This document shows positions 28,144 through 38,532 of a stretch of 64,000 bases of DNA, piece after piece. The stretch is from Azospirillum brasilense (GTDB lineage Bacteria; Pseudomonadota; Alphaproteobacteria; Azospirillales; Azospirillaceae), in contig NZ_QLKQ01000019.1 of assembly GCF_003349955.1 (NCBI RefSeq), positions 28,195 through 92,194 on the forward strand, read 5' to 3'. The position numbers and the translations under genes are program-made. Within the stretch, counting starts at the first letter, position 1; each line of letters opens with the position of its first letter. The notes under the pieces are model-generated. The model was not told the origin of the DNA, did not search any database, and saw only the letters and a program-made list of their open reading frames with translations.

Positions 28144-29682
28144 ATGAAGCTCTCCGTCCCTGCGGCCCAGTTCGCCTCCCTCTACGACGGCACGCCGAAG
28201 ATCATCGCCGCCGGCGCCGGCCTGGAAGCGGGCACATTTCCCCTTCGCCTGCTGCGGCTGGTGCGTCACGACGGCGGCTATCTGCTGCTGTCCGGGGACG
28301 CCGAGCCGGAGCAGGGCGGGGCGTTGCGGACCCTGGCGATTCCGCCCACCGCCGTCCGGGCATTGTGGTCGGACGGCGAGGCGGCGCGGCGGGACGCCGA
28401 GCGGCTGCTCGGCTGGTGGGCGGAAGCCGGCGGGCCGGACGGCGCGCCACCACAGGTGACAGGCGATGCGTCCGCGCTGATGCATGGCCTGCTGGCGCAG
28501 GCTTTCGGGGAAATCGACGGTCTGCACCGCCGCAACGCCGGGCTTCAGCGGACCCTGTCCACCCTGCGGGAGGAGTGGGGCCGCTCCGCCCGCCTGCCGC
28601 CGGAGGCGGTGGAGCTTCTGGACGCCCTGCGCCTCAGCCCGCCGCGGCTGGTCTTCGCCACGCCGCGCCCGGTGGGGGCGCTGCCGGTGCCGCTGCGCCA
28701 TGGCCGGACCACCGCGGGGGCGGCCGAGATCGTGCAGCGCCTGCCGGCGGGCGCACGGGGGCTGGCGGGACTCGACCTGCATCTCGACCGGGCGCCGAAG
28801 GGAAGCGGGGTGCTCGCCGTTGCCCTGACCGGGGTGGAGACCGGGGAGACCATCGCGGATTGGAGGCTGTCCTTCGGCGAGATGCGGTCCGGCTGGCTGC
28901 CGCTGCGCCTGCCCGCCGCCTCCACCCGGATGGATCGGCTTCTTGACCTGCGGATCGGCGCCATCGGGGTGGTGACGGAGGCGCCGCGCCTGTCGCTGGC
29001 CCAGGCCGGTCTGCTCGACGAATACGCCGTCGCGCCGCCGGCCCGCGCCGTCGGACAGCCGGCCATGCTGGCGCTGCGGCTGTGGGGCGGGCTGCCGGGG
29101 CTGGAGTATGGCGCGGCGGCGCATCTGGCGCCGCATCCCGTGCCGGAGCGTATGGTCTGGCCGCTGACCCAGCCGGTGCTGGCGCAACTGCGCAAGGGCC
29201 GCGAGTTCGAGGCGACCTTTCCCTGGTTCGGCCTGCTGCGCGGCGGGCGCGTCCTGCTCCACCCGCTGCACGGCGTCGTCACCGCGGCCCACATCCCGCT
29301 GGAGGAGGTTCCGGGCGCCGTGGCGGTGCGGGCGCGGGCGGTGATCGACGATCCGCGCTGCCGCACCGCCATCGCCTGCAAGCTGGTGGTGGCACCGCCG
29401 TCGCTGACGGTGGACGAGGCGGAGCGGGAGGAGGGTATCCTCGCCTCCAGCGGCTGGATGGTGCTGGAGGAACCGCGCCGTCCGCTTGACCTGTCGGCGG
29501 TGCTGGCGGCGCCTTGGTCGGGGCCGATGGCGCTTCACCTCTTCACCGACATTCCGGATCGCGGGCACGGCCTGTACGGACGCACCATCTTTTCCGATTT
29601 CGAAGTGGAGATCGATTCGCGCACCGCCTGGGCCAACCCGCCCGCCTTGCCGGTGATGGACGGGGTCGCCGCCACGCCGTGA
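28144..29682 (+). CDS. Unrecognised 512-residue protein in glycosyltransferase cluster
   Basis: Not recognised. The protein is soluble, with no signal peptide. A helical part at about 100-160 (HGLLAQAFGEIDGLHRRNAG, then LREEWGRS) looks like a short coiled coil. Residues 190-512 are rich in beta-like strands (GLAGLDLHLDRA, GVLAVALTGVETGE, SGWLPLRLPAAS, SGWMVLEEP) suggesting beta-sandwich or carbohydrate-binding-like modules. It starts 17 bases after the GT2 gene and is surely co-transcribed, so a role in glycan assembly or export is inferred from context only. Confidence 0.7.
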   Translation: MKLSVPAAQFASLYDGTPKIIAAGAGLEAGTFPLRLLRLVRHDGGYLLLSGDAEPEQGGALRTLAIPPTAVRALWSDGEAARRDAERLLGWWAEAGGPDGAPPQVTGDASALMHGLLAQAFGEIDGLHRRNAGLQRTLSTLREEWGRSARLPPEAVELLDALRLSPPRLVFATPRPVGALPVPLRHGRTTAGAAEIVQRLPAGARGLAGLDLHLDRAPKGSGVLAVALTGVETGETIADWRLSFGEMRSGWLPLRLPAASTRMDRLLDLRIGAIGVVTEAPRLSLAQAGLLDEYAVAPPARAVGQPAMLALRLWGGLPGLEYGAAAHLAPHPVPERMVWPLTQPVLAQLRKGREFEATFPWFGLLRGGRVLLHPLHGVVTAAHIPLEEVPGAVAVRARAVIDDPRCRTAIACKLVVAPPSLTVDEAEREEGILASSGWMVLEEPRRPLDLSAVLAAPWSGPMALHLFTDIPDRGHGLYGRTIFSDFEVEIDSRTAWANPPALPVMDGVAATP

Positions 29683-29702
29683 CGGGCTATGACTTTGTGG
29701 CG

Positions 29703-29724
29703 GCGCACCAATCCTTTGGTGCGC
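29703..29724 (+). terminator. Hairpin between glycan gene and ABC gene
   Basis: GCGCACCAA and TTGGTGCGC form a perfect nine-base stem with a TCCT loop, 21 bases past the preceding stop. No U-run follows, so it may be a weak terminator or RNA-stability element. Confidence 0.45.
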
Positions 29725-29802
29725 TGCGGGGCAAGCTGTTGGTAATAAACTGTTCGTTAGGGTAAAGGAGGTCTTGCTTCAAGCCCAGGGGGTGGAAGGG
29801 CC

Positions 29803-31602
29803 ATGTCGATCGCGTCCAGGACGCCGGACCGGTCCGGCTTCACCCGCCGTTTCCTTCACCTTGCCGGCGGCTTCTGGTCGGAGGGCCCCCGCTCGGGCGG
29901 GCGGAACTGGACGGTGTGGCTTCTCGCCGGGGCGCTGGGGCTTCTGACGGTCGGGCAGGTGGTGGTTCCCATCCTGCTGAACCTGTGGAGCCAGCACCTC
30001 TTCGACGCGCTGGAGCAGCGCTCCATGGACCGCTTCGTTCTGATGATCGCGGCGGCGGGCGGGATCATCCTGTTCAACATCGTCAACACGATCCTGCATC
30101 TGCGGGTGAAGCGCCGCCTGCAACTGGGCTGGCGCACGTGGCTGACGCAGAAGCTGCTGGGCGACTGGCTGACGCGTGGCCGCCAGCATCAGGTGACCTA
30201 TCTGTCGGGCGACCACGACAACCCGGACGGCCGCATCGCCGAGGACATCCGCATCGCGACCGAGGCGGCGATCGACCTCGTCCTGTCGCTGTCCTACTGC
30301 GCGCTTCTGCTGATCAGCTTCACCAACATCCTGTGGCGGCTGTCCGGTTCGCCGGAGGTGACGCTGGCCGGAAGCACCATCCATGTGCCGGGTTATCTGC
30401 TCTACATCGCGCTGGTCTACGCGGCCGTCGGCACGAGCATCGCCCTGCTGATGGGAAAGCCGCTGGTGAGGGCGGTGAACCGGCGGCAGGGGCACGAGGC
30501 GTCCTTCCGCTTCGGCCTCGCCCGCGTGCGCGAGAATGCGCAGGACGTGGCGCTCCTGCACGGGGAGTCGGGTGAACGCGACCGCTTGGCCGTGTTGTTC
30601 GGCGGGGTTCAGCGGGGCTGGAACGGCCAGACGCACGCGCTGTCCAACATGATGGTCTTCAGCGCCGCCTATTCGGTGCTGTCCGCCGTCTTTCCGATCC
30701 TCGTCGCCTCGCCCAGCTACATCGCCGGTGCCATCTCGCTCGGCGTGCTGATGCAGACGGCGCAAGCCTTCCAGCAGACGGTGGGCGCCCTGTCCTGGCC
30801 GATCGACAACCTCGCCCGCGCGGCGGAGTGGAAGGCGTCGGTGGAGCGCGTGCTGGGCCTGCACGAGGCGCTCCAGCGCCTGGACCGCGAGATCGACGGG
30901 GAAGGGACCGAGCGCATCGCGGTGGAGCGCAGCGACGGCGGGCATTGCCTGAGCTTCCACGGGCTGTCCATCGCCGAACCGGACGGGCGCCGGGTGGTGG
31001 AGCCGTTCGACCTGGAGATCCGCCCCGGCGAGCGCCTGCTGATCGTCGGCGACCCGGCGGCGGCGGTGCGGCTGTTCCGGGCGGTGGCCCGGGTCTGGCC
31101 CTGGGGCGGGGGGCGCATCGTCCTGCCCTCGCTCACCCGCGTGTTCTTCATGGCCGAGCGCCCCTATCTGCCGCACGACACGCTGCGCGCCGCTCTCAGC
31201 TACCCCCTGGGGGCGGAGACGGTGGGCGATGCCACGGCGGCGGAGGCGCTGCAGAGGGTCGGCCTTGGCCATCTGCGGACGCGGCTGGACGAGCCCGACA
31301 GCTGGGACGAGGTTCTGGCGGTGTCGGAGCAGCAACTGCTGGGCTTCGCCCGCCTGCTGATCCGACGTCCGGACTGGATCTTCCTGGAGGACGCCACCGA
31401 CAGCCTGGACCCGCGGACCGAGGAGGCGATGCTGCGCCTGATCGACAGCGAGTTCCCCGACGCCACCCTGATCACCATCGGCAGCCACCCCGGCCTGGAG
31501 GCGCATCACCGCCGCAAGCTGGTGCTTGAACGTCGGGATGAGACCGTCCGCCTGCGCGAGGAGACTTGCGGCGACCGGAGGATCGCCGCGGTCGCGGAGT
31601 AG
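29803..31602 (+). CDS. ABC transporter-like membrane protein with decayed ATPase domain
   Basis: A 599-residue half-transporter of the SbmA/YddA type (ABC_membrane_2-like). The N-terminal 300 residues carry several membrane helices (VWLLAGALGLLTVGQVVV, FVLMIAAAGGIILFNIV, YLLYIALVYAAVGTSIALL). The C-terminal 220 residues align with an ABC ATPase, but Walker A reads GDPAAAVRLF (near 415-424) with no Gly-Lys-Ser/Thr. The signature is VSEQQLLGFARLL, and the Walker B end is FLEDATDSLD. ATP hydrolysis is therefore unlikely. SbmA itself lacks an ATPase and uses the proton gradient, so similar energising is plausible. Confidence 0.82.
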   Translation: MSIASRTPDRSGFTRRFLHLAGGFWSEGPRSGGRNWTVWLLAGALGLLTVGQVVVPILLNLWSQHLFDALEQRSMDRFVLMIAAAGGIILFNIVNTILHLRVKRRLQLGWRTWLTQKLLGDWLTRGRQHQVTYLSGDHDNPDGRIAEDIRIATEAAIDLVLSLSYCALLLISFTNILWRLSGSPEVTLAGSTIHVPGYLLYIALVYAAVGTSIALLMGKPLVRAVNRRQGHEASFRFGLARVRENAQDVALLHGESGERDRLAVLFGGVQRGWNGQTHALSNMMVFSAAYSVLSAVFPILVASPSYIAGAISLGVLMQTAQAFQQTVGALSWPIDNLARAAEWKASVERVLGLHEALQRLDREIDGEGTERIAVERSDGGHCLSFHGLSIAEPDGRRVVEPFDLEIRPGERLLIVGDPAAAVRLFRAVARVWPWGGGRIVLPSLTRVFFMAERPYLPHDTLRAALSYPLGAETVGDATAAEALQRVGLGHLRTRLDEPDSWDEVLAVSEQQLLGFARLLIRRPDWIFLEDATDSLDPRTEEAMLRLIDSEFPDATLITIGSHPGLEAHHRRKLVLERRDETVRLREETCGDRRIAAVAE

Positions 31603-31607
31603 GGGCC

Positions 31608-33710
31608 TCAGGCCGTGACCCCGATGGCCTTCAGAATCAGCCCGCGGTCGAACGCCGGGTCCGGGGCTGGCCCGGAGCGCTCCAGCCGGTCGAGCAGGGC
31701 GGCGACGGAGGCGGCGAAGCCGGGCTGGTCCTTTTCCGTCAGGATCTGCACGAACAGACCGTCGCCGCAGCGGAACAGGCGGTTTTCCGCGGGGATGGGC
31801 AGGATGGACGGCCCGTCGCCACGGCGGGCCGCGTCGTCCGTTCCCGCCGTCAGCGCGATCTGGTCCAGAAAATAGTGCAGCCGCCGCTCCGCGATCCAGG
31901 ACACGAGGAAGCGACGGATCCGCTCGAACAGGGCGACGACGGCGGGGTCCGGCCGAAGAACCATCAGCCCGCCGCCCACACCGTCGTACAACCGCGCCAG
32001 ATTGTCCGGAAAATACTGGAGCGCCAGCGGGTTTGCCGCCGACAACGGTGCGAGGAAGCCGGCCGGATCGGACAGCAGGCAGGCGTCGATGTCCGCCACC
32101 AGCAACGGCGCGCGATACAGCCGCGCGAGACGTGGCACGCGCAGGAAACGGGCGAAGGTGTAGAAGGTGGTCCGCGCCTGCGGCGTCAGCCCGGCGGGGG
32201 AGGTCTCGTGACTCCAGCCGAGCCGGACGTGGCGCAGCCGCTTCTCCAGCGCGGCGACGCGCGCCGCCGTGTCCGGCCGAGGGTCGAGGATGTGGAGATG
32301 CGCGGCCTGACCGGGGGTGGAGAAGCGATCCAGGCTGGCGAGGAACAGCGGGCCGAACCGTTCCAGATAGCCGCTGTCGCAGGAGGCGACGACAACAGGT
32401 CTGTTTTCCGGCGGCCCGTTTTCTGGCGGTCCATTTTCCGGCCGTGCCGCCCTCTCCAGAACGAAGGCGGCCTCCGACTCCGCATCCTCGGCGGGGGGGA
32501 GCGCCTCGGCCCGGCGGGCGAAGCCGTCGCCGGTCGGGATGTGGACGAGGAAGGGGAGGTGGGATTCCGCGCGCCGGAAGGCGTCCTGCGCCGCCGCCGC
32601 GTCGCCCAGCCGGGCGGCCAGGGAGCCCTGAAGGAACAGTGCCCAGGCGTGGAGCTCCGCGTCGATGCCGCGGAAGGCGGCGACCACGGGCGGGAGCAGG
32701 GCGGCCACCCGGTCCAGCCGGCCCTGTCCGATCAGGAGATTGCCGATGCGCACCAGATGGTAATAGGCGGTCTTCCAATGAAACCGCCCCTGCCGGCTGA
32801 GACGCGCCACGTCCAGAAGGGTGGCGGTGCAGGCGTCCAGCCGTCCCGCCGCCTCCTGCACCTCCGCGCTGCGCTGCCAGGGGGTGGGGTCGGTCGGGGT
32901 CAGCGCCTTCAGGCGGTGGAAAAGCGCCAGACAGCCGTCCACGTCTCCGGCCTGCCGCAGCGCGGTCGCCAGGGCCAGCAGCCGGTCGGGCCGATCGGGC
33001 GCCAGAGCGGCGCAGCGGCGCAGCACGACCACCGCCTCCACCGGGCGTCCGGCCTCCAGCAGCGTCTGGCCCAGGTTGATGGCGGCGTCCTCCCCCTCGG
33101 CGGCGGTGCGCAGGGTGCGGCGGTAGCCACGGGCGGCCTGGTCGGCGTGGCCCGCCGCCTGCTCCCTGCGGGCGAGGTTGAAGAGGAGGGCAGGGGCGGC
33201 GGGCGCGCAGGCCAGCGCGGCGCGAAGCTGGCGCAGGGCATCGCCGCGCCGGCCGAGCGCCTCCTGGGCCGCGGCGGCGTTCATGCGAATCTCCACCGCC
33301 TCGGGCAGGAGAACCAGGGCGTGATGGAAGCGTGTCAGCGCCTCCTCCATGTGACCCATCTGCTTGAGGAGGTTGCCGAGGCTGAAGAAGGCGTCGGCGC
33401 TGGGTTGGAGCGCGATGGCGCGGCGCAGGCTGCCGGCCGCCTCCGCCAGCCGCCCCTCGGCGCGCAGGGCGCGGGCGAGGTTGGCGTGGTAGGCGCCGGA
33501 ATCGGCCTTTCGGGCGATGGCCGCGCCGATCAACTCCACCGCACGGGCGTTGCGGCCCGTCTGCGCGCAGAGCACACCGTAGAGGTGCAGGGCGTCGGGG
33601 TGGCCGGGCAGCGCGGCCAGCGCCGCGGCATAGAGCGGCTCGGCCTCAGCCAGCCGCCCGGCCTGATGCAGCGTCGCGGCCTGCCGAAGCTGGGCGATCG
33701 GGTCGGTCAT
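31608..33710 (-). CDS. TPR protein with glycosyltransferase-like C-terminus
   Basis: A 700-residue protein. Residues about 1-400 are tandem TPRs (for example AATLHQAGRLAEAEPLYAAAL, then GSLRRAIALQPSADAFF). A low-complexity hinge repeats PENGP three times near 425-438. The C-terminal 260 residues begin PVVVASCDSGYLERFGPLFLASLD and contain PLLVADIDACLL, resembling a GT-A domain with a D-x-D metal site. TPR-GT fusions modify proteins such as flagellin in some bacteria. It converges on the ABC gene, five bases apart. Confidence 0.78.
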   Translation of the reverse strand: MTDPIAQLRQAATLHQAGRLAEAEPLYAAALAALPGHPDALHLYGVLCAQTGRNARAVELIGAAIARKADSGAYHANLARALRAEGRLAEAAGSLRRAIALQPSADAFFSLGNLLKQMGHMEEALTRFHHALVLLPEAVEIRMNAAAAQEALGRRGDALRQLRAALACAPAAPALLFNLARREQAAGHADQAARGYRRTLRTAAEGEDAAINLGQTLLEAGRPVEAVVVLRRCAALAPDRPDRLLALATALRQAGDVDGCLALFHRLKALTPTDPTPWQRSAEVQEAAGRLDACTATLLDVARLSRQGRFHWKTAYYHLVRIGNLLIGQGRLDRVAALLPPVVAAFRGIDAELHAWALFLQGSLAARLGDAAAAQDAFRRAESHLPFLVHIPTGDGFARRAEALPPAEDAESEAAFVLERAARPENGPPENGPPENRPVVVASCDSGYLERFGPLFLASLDRFSTPGQAAHLHILDPRPDTAARVAALEKRLRHVRLGWSHETSPAGLTPQARTTFYTFARFLRVPRLARLYRAPLLVADIDACLLSDPAGFLAPLSAANPLALQYFPDNLARLYDGVGGGLMVLRPDPAVVALFERIRRFLVSWIAERRLHYFLDQIALTAGTDDAARRGDGPSILPIPAENRLFRCGDGLFVQILTEKDQPGFAASVAALLDRLERSGPAPDPAFDRGLILKAIGVTA

Positions 33711-33717
33711 GGCCGGG

Positions 33718-35064
33718 TCAGGATCCTCGCCCCAGCGCGCCGCCGATCAGCGCCGCATACCATTTGGCGGATTCCTTCGGTGTGCGTTTCTGCGTGTCGA
33801 AGTCCACATGGACGATGCCGAACCGCGTGCCGTAGCCGCCGCCCCATTCGAAGTTGTCGAGCAGCGACCACACGAAATAGCCGCGCACGTCGGCCCCGTC
33901 CTTCAGCGCCCGGGCCATCTCGCCGATGCAGGCCTGCAGATAGTCCAGACGCTTCCGGTCCAGCACGATTCCCTGCTCGTCCGGGGCCTCCGGCGCCTTG
34001 GTGCCGTAGCCGTTCTCCGTCACGTAGATCGGCAGGCGGTAGCGCGTGGTGGCCTGCATCAAGGCGTCGTGAAAGGCGCTGGGCTGGAGCGGCCAGCCGA
34101 TGTCGGTGCGCGGCATGCCCTCCGGCGGGGCGCCGAAGCCGCAGCCCCAGACGGCGCCCGGTTCGGCCTGAGCGAAGAGGGGCGCATAGTGGTTCATGCC
34201 GAACCAGTCCACCGGCCGGCAGATCCGCGCCATGTCGCCCGCCTGGACGTAGGGCTCGATGGCACGGGCGATGCGCGGCGGGTAGTGGCCGAGAATTTGC
34301 GCGTCGGGGAAGCACAGGTTCCACAATTCGTCGAACAGGGCGGCCGCCTCGACGTTGTCGGGCGCCGGGTCGGCGGGTCGGCAGGGCTGGAAACTGTGCA
34401 CCGCCCCGATGGAGGCGCCCGGCACCAGGTCGCGCAGCACGTCCACGCCGGCCCCGTGGGCGAGGTTGGTGTGGTGGATGACCTTCAGATGCTCCCCGCG
34501 GTCGGACACGCTGGGGGCGCCCCAGCCCAGCGCGTAGCCGAACAGGGTGAAGACGGAGAACTCGTTGAAGGTCGCCCAGCGTTTCACCCGGTCGCCGAAG
34601 CGGCAGGCGCAGAGCACGGCGTAGTCGGCGTACCAGCCGGCGCTGTCCCGGTTCGCCCAGCCGCCGCGGTCCTGCAGGGCCTGCGGCAGGTCCCAATGGT
34701 ACAGGCAGGCCCAGGGCTCGATCCCCGCCTCCAGAAGCCGGTCGATCAGGCGGTCGTAGAAGTCCAGCCCGGCGTCGTTCACCACCCCGCGCCCGCGGGG
34801 CAGGACGCGCGGCCAGGAGATCGAGAATCGGTAGGCGCCGACTCCGATGTCCCGCATCAGCGCGACGTCCTCGGCGTAGCGATGGTAATGGTCGCAGGCG
34901 ACGTCGCCGGTGTCGCCGTTGTCCACCCGTCCCTTCAGGCGGCAGAAGCTGTCCCAGATGCTCGGCGCCCGTCCGTCCTCGGCCGCAGCTCCCTCGACCT
35001 GGAACGCCGACGTCGAGGTTCCCCACAGGAAGCCGTTGGGAAAGTCGGAAGTGAGAAGGGGCAT
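33718..35064 (-). CDS. Beta-glucosidase (GH1), second copy
   Basis: A 448-residue GH1 enzyme: FLWGTSTSAFQVEGA at the N-terminus, nucleophile Glu in IYVTENGYG, and C-terminal VWSLLDNFEWGGGYGTRFG. The acid/base motif is TFNEFSVFT; Phe replaces the near-invariant Pro after Asn-Glu. The ATG at 35064 is chosen because a good promoter lies between it and a longer frame reaching 35157. It stops eight bases before the TPR gene begins on the same strand, so the two may be co-transcribed. It is divergent from a close GH1 paralogue. Confidence 0.9.
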   Translation of the reverse strand: MPLLTSDFPNGFLWGTSTSAFQVEGAAAEDGRAPSIWDSFCRLKGRVDNGDTGDVACDHYHRYAEDVALMRDIGVGAYRFSISWPRVLPRGRGVVNDAGLDFYDRLIDRLLEAGIEPWACLYHWDLPQALQDRGGWANRDSAGWYADYAVLCACRFGDRVKRWATFNEFSVFTLFGYALGWGAPSVSDRGEHLKVIHHTNLAHGAGVDVLRDLVPGASIGAVHSFQPCRPADPAPDNVEAAALFDELWNLCFPDAQILGHYPPRIARAIEPYVQAGDMARICRPVDWFGMNHYAPLFAQAEPGAVWGCGFGAPPEGMPRTDIGWPLQPSAFHDALMQATTRYRLPIYVTENGYGTKAPEAPDEQGIVLDRKRLDYLQACIGEMARALKDGADVRGYFVWSLLDNFEWGGGYGTRFGIVHVDFDTQKRTPKESAKWYAALIGGALGRGS

Positions 35065-35127
35065 CGCTGGCCGTTCCACAGCTTTGGGTTCCAAGGGGCG
35101 ACCGCTCCGCCGTACCGTTCGCTCGAC

Positions 35128-35157
35128 ATTATGCCTGTTTCTTGACCATTCCGCCAA
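35128..35157 (-). promoter_or_regulatory. Sigma-70-type promoter for the minus-strand GH1 gene
   Basis: On the minus strand TTGGCG (35152-35157) and CATAAT (35128-35133) are 18 bases apart, placing transcription start near 35121 and upstream of the ATG at 35064. A weaker TTGACC (35142-35147) to TATGGG (35164-35169) pair faces the plus-strand GH1 gene. Confidence 0.45.
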
Positions 35158-35199
35158 AGGTAGTATGGGTACGGGCGATCGGTGCGGAGGAAGACGGCG

Positions 35200-36525
<1,326 letters not shown>

Positions 36526-36703
36526 ACGGGCAGCGATTTTATCGCCGGAGCCTACTATTTCCGTTCCACTGGACCGCTTGGCCGCGTGTCCTGCATGAAA
36601 CACATTACACATTTGCATGTTAAACCTGATGCACAGGCTTGCGCTTTGCGCATCACTTTGCCCATCCTCCGTCCTGGATCATTCGTTCTCGAAGGAAACT
36701 GAC

Positions 36704-37171
36704 ATGCAAAGCAGCGACACCGACGGTTCTGAGAATTCGGCCACCGAACTGGTCGCCATGACGGGCAAGATCGTTGCGTCTTATGTCCGCTCGAACCAGA
36801 TCGCGGTGAATGATCTTCCGAACCTCATCCGGATCGTCCATCAAAGTCTGTCGGGCACGGGCCGTCCGGTAGAGCCGGAGGCGGTGGAACTGCGTCCTGC
36901 CGTTCCGGTGAAGAAGTCGGTGATGCCGGACTACATCGTCTGTCTCGAGGACGGCAAGAAGCTGAAGATGCTGAAGCGCTATCTGCGCACGGCCTATGGC
37001 ATGACTCCGGACGAATACCGTCGCAAGTGGGGTCTGCCCGCGGATTATCCGATGACCGCTCCGAACTATGCGGAGCAGCGCTCCGCCTTCGCCAAGTCGA
37101 TCGGTCTCGGCAAGAAGGCCGCCGCCCCGGCCAAGCCGGCCCGCCGCGGCCGCGCCAAGAACGTCGCCTGA
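36704..37171 (+). CDS. MucR/Ros-family transcriptional regulator
   Basis: A 155-residue regulator of the alphaproteobacterial Ros/MucR class, which controls exopolysaccharide, motility and symbiosis genes. The DNA-binding domain runs from KKSVMPDYIVCLEDGKKL to RKWGLPADYPMTAPNYAEQR. The zinc-site residues are C80, D83, Y93 and A97, so both His ligands of Ros are absent. The C-terminal tail is Lys/Ala-rich. GAAGGAAACTGAC precedes the ATG at 36704. The 178-base upstream gap is AT-rich, possibly an autoregulatory region, and a secreted polysaccharide deacetylase follows convergently. Confidence 0.9.
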   Translation: MQSSDTDGSENSATELVAMTGKIVASYVRSNQIAVNDLPNLIRIVHQSLSGTGRPVEPEAVELRPAVPVKKSVMPDYIVCLEDGKKLKMLKRYLRTAYGMTPDEYRRKWGLPADYPMTAPNYAEQRSAFAKSIGLGKKAAAPAKPARRGRAKNVA

Positions 37172-37252
37172 TCAGCCATCCGCTCCGAACCGCTCCTTTC
37201 CCGACATCCGGGAAGGGGGCGGTGGGTGCGTTCCACGCCGTCCGCTCCGGCC

Positions 37253-38428
37253 TCAGCGCTGCGCGATGCGCGGCGTGGCGAGGCTGTTCAAGCTGGTGAT
37301 CCACTCCGACAGGGTGACGAAGCGGCAACCGCGCGTGCGCAGCAGGCCAATGGCCCGGGGCAGAGCGTCCGCCGTCGCGTTGTAGGTGGTGTGCATCAGA
37401 ACGACGCTGCCGATGGTGCCGGTGGCTTCGAGTTGCGCCATGATCTTGCCGGCGTCGCGGGTGAACCAGTCGCGCGTGTCGACGTTCCACAGCGCGGGGC
37501 TCATCTTCTCCTGGTCGACGGCGGCCAGCGTGTCGCTGTTCCAGCGTCCGGCGGGCGGGCGGAACAGCACCGGGTCGGCGCCGGACTGGGACAGGATGCG
37601 GTTGGTTTCCGCGATCTGCGCGCGTTGCGCCTCGGTGCTCAGGGTGCGCATGTTCGGGTGGGTCAGGCTGTGGTTGCCGACCTCATGGCCTTCCTGGACG
37701 ATACGCTGGATGATCCGCGGGTGGCGGACCGCGACGTTGCCGATCGGGAAGAAGGTCGCCCGCACTCCCTCGCTGCGCAGGATGTCGAGGATGCGCGGGG
37801 TTACGGCCGGGTGCGGCCCATCGTCGAAGGTCAGGGAGCAGAGGTTCCACCGGCTGGCCTTCAACGCCCCGATGTCGACCCGCGCTTCGTTGCCGGGCAC
37901 GATGGCGGCGATCCGCGACAGGCGGGAGGCCTGCCGTTCGATCTCCTGCATTTCCCGGCTCTGGTCCGGGCTGTAGGTGACGACGCCGTTGTGGTCGTTG
38001 TCCTCCGGTGCGGCCGTGGGGGCGGCGGCCGGTTGTTCGGCGGCGTCCACCACGAGGCAACTGCCGCCGCCGCCGACGATCCGCCGGCAGACGAAGTTGG
38101 GATCGAGGTCGGGCAGGGGCGCGGCCCGCAGGACGAAACCGGAATCGGGAAGGTCGGGCCGTTCCTGGGAGACTCGGGGAACGAGATCGGCCACCATGTC
38201 GGGCTGGCGCCGGACGACCGCCTTCCAGGCGACCCAGGCGTCAGCCTCCGTCCGGTAAACGCCGAATTGCAGCATCTTGGCCGGGGCTCCGCCCGCGTCC
38301 TTGCGCACCGTGGTGACGGTGGAGAGATGCGGCTGGTCCGCAGCCTGGGCCGGGCTGGCGGTCGGGCCGTCGGCGATCGCCGCCAACAGGCTGGCGGCCA
38401 GAAAAGCGAAACTCCTTCGCCTCCGCAT
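37253..38428 (-). CDS. Secreted polysaccharide deacetylase (SPOR-like plus NodB)
   Basis: A 391-residue protein with a Sec signal peptide (RRRRSFAFLAASLLAA, Ala-rich cleavage near PAQAA). About residues 45-110 resemble a SPOR or peptidoglycan-binding segment (MLQFGVYRTEADAW). The NodB domain (about 190-380) has all five motifs: TFDDGPHP, NHSLTHPN, FRPPAGRWN, WNVDTRDW and LMHTTY. It would remove acetyl groups from peptidoglycan or an exopolysaccharide in the periplasm. Two upstream ATGs at 38476/38479 would add 17 residues that spoil the signal peptide. Confidence 0.88.
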   Translation of the reverse strand: MRRRRSFAFLAASLLAAIADGPTASPAQAADQPHLSTVTTVRKDAGGAPAKMLQFGVYRTEADAWVAWKAVVRRQPDMVADLVPRVSQERPDLPDSGFVLRAAPLPDLDPNFVCRRIVGGGGSCLVVDAAEQPAAAPTAAPEDNDHNGVVTYSPDQSREMQEIERQASRLSRIAAIVPGNEARVDIGALKASRWNLCSLTFDDGPHPAVTPRILDILRSEGVRATFFPIGNVAVRHPRIIQRIVQEGHEVGNHSLTHPNMRTLSTEAQRAQIAETNRILSQSGADPVLFRPPAGRWNSDTLAAVDQEKMSPALWNVDTRDWFTRDAGKIMAQLEATGTIGSVVLMHTTYNATADALPRAIGLLRTRGCRFVTLSEWITSLNSLATPRIAQR

Positions 38429-38532
38429 CGGTACGAGGGCGAAGCTATGGACGGAAGAGAGGCCCGAACCTGACATCATGTGCGATCGACCATCAACATC
38501 GCCGCGGTGAGATCGGGTGTGGGCGATACCTC

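Noticed and set aside
29779..32778. A 999-codon minus-strand frame over the ABC gene
   Set aside because: Antisense shadow in which no domain is visible; the plus-strand ABC frame and the TPR frame explain the region.
31566..34481. A 971-codon plus-strand frame over the TPR and GH1 genes
   Set aside because: Antisense shadow of two well-supported minus-strand genes; low-complexity translation.
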